A stretch of DNA of 12,447 nucleotides, from NCBI GenBank assembly GCA_002751075.1, contig NAOQ01000108.1, positions 148,064 to 160,510 of the forward strand, in the 5' to 3' direction. Made by a program: the position numbers and the translations under genes. Below the pieces are notes generated by a model. The model saw only the letters and a list, made by a program, of their open reading frames with translations. It had not been told where the DNA came from and made no database searches. The number at the start of each line of letters is the position of its first letter. The stretch's first letter is position 1. This stretch comes from Ichthyophonus hoferi. Lineage: Eukaryota > Opisthokonta > Ichthyosporea > Ichthyophonida > Ichthyophonidae. This document shows positions 8,670-12,447 of this stretch, piece after piece.

Positions 8670-9713
8670 CTAAGGATCGGGGAACAAACGTAGGACCACA
8701 CGACCTTTGATCTTCCCCTTCTTAAGATCATCTAAAATCTGAGGTAAATCTTCAATGGGCTTTTCTACAATTGTACTCTTGACCTTGCCTCCTGCTGCGA
8801 TTTGTAATGCTTCATGTAGATCATATCGGGTACCTACAATACTGCCCTTGAATGTCTTCGCCCCCAGAATCATATCAACTGGGTCAATTGGGAATTGGCC
8901 AGCAGGTAAACTGACACCCACAACGGTGCCACGAGTACGTACATAGCGGCAAGCTTGTTCATAGGAGTCAAGAACTGGAGCAAGTACCAGCACACCATGG
9001 GGACCACCAGGAACTGCAGCCTTCACCTTGCTAACAACATCACCTCCAGCAACATCAACACCTGCATCTGCACCAAGGGACAAGCAATAATTGATACGAT
9101 CTGCTCCAAAATCAACAGCAAGAACCTTTAAACTCATAGCTTTAGCGTACTGCACAGCCACATGACCTAATCCACCACTGGCCCCAGTAATGGCAACCCA
9201 CTGACCAGCTTGTACAGCTGTCTCCTTCAGACCCTTGTAGGTAGTAACACCTGCACAGAGAATGGGGGAGGCATCAGCATTGCTTAGGCCATCCGGAATA
9301 TGTCCAACAAAATCAGCACGGGCAACTGTGTATTCTGCAAAGCAGCCATCTGCGAAGAACCCAGTTTGATGCTGGTGGGCACATGCTGTTTCCCAACCCT
9401 GAAGACAATGTTCGCAGCATAAACAACTGTCATGTAGCCAAGCACTGCCGACACGGTCACCAAGCTTGAGATTAGTCACGCCAGGACCTAGTTTGGCGAC
9501 AATACCAGCTCCCTCATGGCCTGGAATGATGGGATATACAGGCTTGACGCTCCAGTCGGCATCCAATACATGCAAATCTGTATGGCACACACCACTTGTG
9601 AGGACCTTGATTAGAACCTCACCATGTCCAGGTTCAGGAACTGGAACCTCCTTAACCACAATCTTGCCCACAGAGACAACTACTCCAGCTTTCATAGTCT
9701 TCGGGACTGTCAT
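8670..9713 (-). CDS. Zinc-containing NAD-dependent alcohol dehydrogenase (yeast ADH1 / sodh-1 type), intronless
   Basis: This family interconverts primary alcohols and aldehydes with NAD(H) in the cytosol. The start is set at ATG 9713, giving 347 residues (yeast ADH1 has 348). The open frame continues upstream only to a TTG at 9776, with low-complexity AT-rich codons that are not family sequence. Catalytic zinc ligands are Cys43 (GVCHTD), His66-Glu67 (GHEGAG) and Cys153 (LCAGVTTYK). Structural zinc ligands are Cys97, Cys100, Cys103 and Cys111. The Rossmann fingerprint GASGGLGHVAVQYAKA spans 177-192, and Asp201 at the end of the second strand favours NAD over NADP. All key residues are present and no break is seen. 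Its G+C is visibly higher than its surroundings, and it has no intron while the neighbouring transporter has eleven. That suggests a processed copy or horizontal gain, though relatives exist in some invertebrates. The exact alcohol cannot be told. Confidence 0.95.
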   Translation of the reverse strand: MTVPKTMKAGVVVSVGKIVVKEVPVPEPGHGEVLIKVLTSGVCHTDLHVLDADWSVKPVYPIIPGHEGAGIVAKLGPGVTNLKLGDRVGSAWLHDSCLCCEHCLQGWETACAHQHQTGFFADGCFAEYTVARADFVGHIPDGLSNADASPILCAGVTTYKGLKETAVQAGQWVAITGASGGLGHVAVQYAKAMSLKVLAVDFGADRINYCLSLGADAGVDVAGGDVVSKVKAAVPGGPHGVLVLAPVLDSYEQACRYVRTRGTVVGVSLPAGQFPIDPVDMILGAKTFKGSIVGTRYDLHEALQIAAGGKVKSTIVEKPIEDLPQILDDLKKGKIKGRVVLRLFPDP

Positions 9714-9795
9714 GACGGAAATGTATTTTATTCTATTGAACAACAATAAAACAATAGTACTTTTACTCGGTAGCAATGCACAGTTGGTTCACGCT

Positions 9796-9803
9796 ATTTT
9801 ATA
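9796..9803 (-). promoter_or_regulatory. TATA box of the alcohol dehydrogenase
   Basis: Read on the minus strand this is TATAAAAT, 83 bases before the ATG at 9713. Transcription would start near 9770, leaving a 5' UTR of about 55-60 bases without a visible intron. A CCAAT motif (9824-9828, written CCAAT on the + strand) lies about 20 bases further upstream. Confidence 0.55.
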
Positions 9804-9821
9804 CCTTCTGCCTAAATATTT

Positions 9822-10402
9822 GACCAATAGAAAGATGCTTGAGTTATTAATCTGATAAAAATTGCACCAATAGTTAGTTGAGTAATGTAGTGCGCCAAAT
9901 CCAGTAAAGTAAAAATAATGGATTACCAAATTATCATTAAGAGAGTTATATACCAGCTAAAAGTATGTCATATTGTCTCAGCATGTTTATGCATTGTTTA
10001 TACACCATTTTGCATTTCATTATGTAGATATTTCTATATGTATGTATTAATACTGCATATGTATAAGGAGAGAATATAGAATTGCGATACAGAATCTATT
10101 TTCATACTTCTAACTGCTTCTTAACTCCAAAATGACTAAATATGGAATATTCTATAATTAATTTCATTGGCAAATTTATATACCAATCAATATGTACTAT
10201 TGTAATAAAAAGTAAATGCCTATTTTGGTTTTTGAGTTTTGTGCAAACTCGTATATTTTATTTTTTCTACCATACATGGTAAGGTGAAGTCTTGTAAAGT
10301 TGTCAAACGTTGTGGCGTGTATACAGAATCAAATGACTATGTACATTAATGGCATTGTCATGTTGCAGTACCAAATAAGAGTTAATACAGACATACGCCA
10401 AG
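9822..10402. repeat. Diverged tandem duplication, copy 1
   Basis: This segment matches 10472-11284 in order along its length. Shared blocks include CAATAGAAAGATGCTT at the start, GTTATATACC, AATCTATTTTCATA, CTTCATTGGC/TTTCATTGGC and CATTGTAATAAAA in the middle, and TACGCCAAG/TATGCCAAG at the end. There are many substitutions and small indels, so the duplication is old. No terminal inverted repeats or coding frame are seen. Its left edge overlaps the upstream promoter of the dehydrogenase. Confidence 0.8.
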
Positions 10403-10471
10403 TGAGTTTCTCTTCACTGTTCTTTTCATAGGAATAAATTATTAAATTATCAAATCCAGCTTCATCAAATG

Positions 10472-11284
10472 CTGATCAATAGAAAGATGCTTAACTTATT
10501 TATTTGATAAAATACTAACCAGTAGATATTTGTTTAGTCATTGGGAGCTGATAAAATACACTAATAGCTGATTGGGTAATGCAGTACGCAACATCTAGTA
10601 AATTATTAAGAAGGATTATTACAGTGCCATTAAGTTAGTTATATACCGGCTGACTGTATTATTTAAATTGTTTAAACAAATTTTCATATTATTTAAATCT
10701 TATTTTGTATTACATTATGTACATATCTTTATCTATGTACTAGTACTGCAACTGTATAAAAAGAACATATACATTTGAATAGAAGTAATGCAATTTAAAG
10801 GTTATGGGGAAATGTGTCTTACTCATACTTTTTAAAATATTTGCAATACCATTATAACAGTAATTAAAATATAAAAATTTAATTTAATTATTTATTTATC
10901 TTAATATGGATTATTTCAAACTGGACATAAAGAATAACGATACAAGCCACATAATCTATTTTCATATTTTTAACTGCTTTTTAATTCTGAAATAACTAAA
11001 TATGTGATGTTTTCTAATTAACTTCATTGGCTGGTTTATACTCCAATCAAGAAGAACCATTGTAATAAAAGAAACTTGCCTAATTGTTGTGCAAATTCCT
11101 TATATTTTAATTTTCACTACTATATATGGTCTGGTAAAGCCTTACAATGATGTCAAGTGATGTGACGTACACAAATGCGGAATCAAGTAAGTTTTCAATG
11201 GGAACTATATATAAATATATGTATACGTTACTGTCATTAATGGGTTGCAGTATTAAGCATGAGTTAGTACAAATATATGCCAAG
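10472..11284. repeat. Diverged tandem duplication, copy 2
   Basis: The second copy has the same block order as 9822-10402, starting about 650 bases after copy 1. It is longer for two reasons: a short internal repeat (TGATAAAATAC at 10506-10516 and again at 10549-10559, adding about 40 bases) and about 160 extra bases near 10770-10930 that have no counterpart in copy 1. It lacks the TATA box found beside copy 1. Open frames here are not conserved between the copies, which argues against coding. Confidence 0.8.
10770..10930. repeat. Copy-2-specific insertion inside the duplicated segment
   Basis: The flanks (TGTATAAAAAGAACATATA before, AACGATACAAGCC after) align with adjacent bases in copy 1, but these about 160 very AT-rich bases do not. 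It may be an insertion in copy 2 or a deletion in copy 1. No terminal repeats or target-site duplication are convincing. Confidence 0.45.
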
Positions 11285-12420
11285 CACTCTACGAGTTCTA
11301 ATTTTATTCAAGTTCACTTTCAACACGAATATTTTTCAGATAGCTTCACAGGAGTAGTTATAAAGATATCTCTGGATGGCTCTAGAACCACTTATCAGTA
11401 GACACTGAACTAATACTAAAACTTAGACCTATTGAGAAAATTATATATATATATGGATCTCAGTCCAGCAGTTTGTATGTAATACGCACTCGGTATATTT
11501 AGCGTTTTGGTGGAAGACATAACTATAAAATGATTGGATAGTAATACAGATGTGGTCTCGTAGGTGTTATATGGAGTGCCAGTCTCAAATGTAAGCGTTT
11601 ATAAACTATGGAGCGGTATAGTTTAAACACGTCTACTATGAGTGAGATCCATTTGATTGTTTTAAATGAAGAACCCGAACAATGTTTTTTTTTTAAATTG
11701 AAGCATTGATTTACCAAGGTGGAAAATAGGGGCTTGGGGTTAAGCTATTTTCTCGCAGCTGAAAATCCTTCTGAAAAAAAACATTGCACTAAATTTCGTA
11801 TATTGGGGGCGGGGAGCACAGATATATGAAGATTACGCAAACCTTAAATATTTGTAAATATTATTTCAAAAAGACTTTTATATATTATTACTTTTTTATA
11901 AGAAAACAGACAAAAGGTTTTTTTTACTCTTCTTTTCATGGGAATGAAATGGTTTCATTGCTCAAATGACCTCCAATAAATACAACTGTCCAATTGTCTT
12001 TATGTTTTTTTTTTTCCTACATTCATATAATAATGTGTTGTATATCTAGTTAGTATTCACATATATGCCAGATTTGATCGGACAGATGTGACTTTTTCTA
12101 TTTTTTCTGCATTAGTTGCGTTTTCAAAAAGTAGGATTAACATCTAATACTTGGTTAGCCTATTTAATCAGAAACCAGTACTGCAAAATTACTGAAAGCA
12201 TACTTAACTGACATTAGGTGAATAATTCTCTTTATTTTGGTTTTATTTTAAATTATAAAAGAGGAAAAATCGACCACCTTCCCAAACAATGTATTACAAT
12301 GCATACACTACATATACACACAAATCAAGGTTATTCAAAGCATAAAACATATCAATGATAATATATTAATACCTCCAGAACAGATACTTTATTTTCTAAC
12401 TAGAGTTCACAGGTAATATC
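11285..12420. other. AT-rich region without a recognised gene
   Basis: No open frame with family features, no splice-bounded exon of quality and no RNA gene is seen on either strand. It may be intron of the gene that starts at 8594. A short TA run lies near 11441. Confidence 0.5.
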
Positions 12421-12445
12421 AAAAAAAAAAAAAAAAAAAAAAAAA
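12421..12445. repeat. Run of 25 A at the window end
   Basis: A pure A run followed by CC at the edge. It could be a genomic homopolymer, the A-tail of a retroposed element read in + orientation, or a contig-edge artefact. No element body can be recognised upstream. Confidence 0.6.
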
Positions 12446-12447
12446 CC

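Noticed and set aside
9714-9776. N-terminal extension of the dehydrogenase frame to 9776
   Set aside because: The upstream codon is TTG, the added residues do not resemble the family, and the region contains the expected transcription start. The ATG at 9713 restores family length.
9466-9855. A 129-codon + strand frame across the dehydrogenase
   Set aside because: It is the antisense shadow of the dehydrogenase and continues into its promoter. It has no family features of its own.
9822-11284. The tandem copies as a mobile element
   Set aside because: No terminal inverted or direct repeats, no target-site duplication and no coding remnant could be seen, so it is described only as a duplication.
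11248-11399. Possible second exon of the 8594 gene (TTGCAG acceptor, CA|GTAGAC donor, in phase)
   Set aside because: The acceptor lacks a pyrimidine tract, the left part lies in the tandem repeat whose other copy hits a stop after three codons, and the peptide is not recognisable. Kept only as a weak possibility.
1-12447. CRISPR arrays, tRNA or rRNA genes, virus-derived elements
   Set aside because: I looked on both strands for regularly spaced repeats, tRNA-like cores and polymerase, integrase or capsid motifs, and saw none.

Overview
The window is AT-rich eukaryotic DNA. Its genes are split by introns of a few hundred bases with clear GT..AG borders, pyrimidine-rich acceptors, AATAAA signals and many short (TA)n runs. 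The compact layout and the two protein families suggest an invertebrate animal (a sponge-like genome would fit) or a related lineage. The species cannot be fixed from this sequence alone.

Layout. Positions 1-481 are upstream DNA. Positions 482-7435 (+) hold a complete ZupT-type ZIP metal transporter, assembled here by reading across 11 clear exons and one uncertain micro-exon. It gives about 274 residues, eight membrane segments and both HNxPEG metal-binding motifs (HNLPEG and HNIPEG). Its poly(A) signals lie near 7706 and 7741. Positions 7436-8593 are 3' UTR and intergenic. At 8594-8661 (+) there is a probable first coding exon of an unidentified gene, ending in a GTAAGG donor. On the opposite strand, 9713-8670 is an intact, intronless zinc alcohol dehydrogenase of the yeast ADH1 / worm sodh-1 kind (347 residues), with its own TATA box, a CCAAT motif and a poly(A) signal. 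If the + exon is real, the dehydrogenase lies antisense inside that gene's first intron. Upstream of the dehydrogenase, 9822-11284 holds two diverged tandem copies of a noncoding segment. The rest, to 12447, is AT-rich with no recognisable gene and ends in a run of 25 A.

How the genes relate. The transporter would move zinc or other divalent metals toward the cytosol. The dehydrogenase needs two zinc ions per subunit. A functional link is possible but rests only on adjacency. The points most worth following are the transporter's tiny exons, including one that resists a canonical splice model, the intronless dehydrogenase apparently nested in another gene's intron, and the duplicated segment whose edge carries the dehydrogenase's CCAAT motif.
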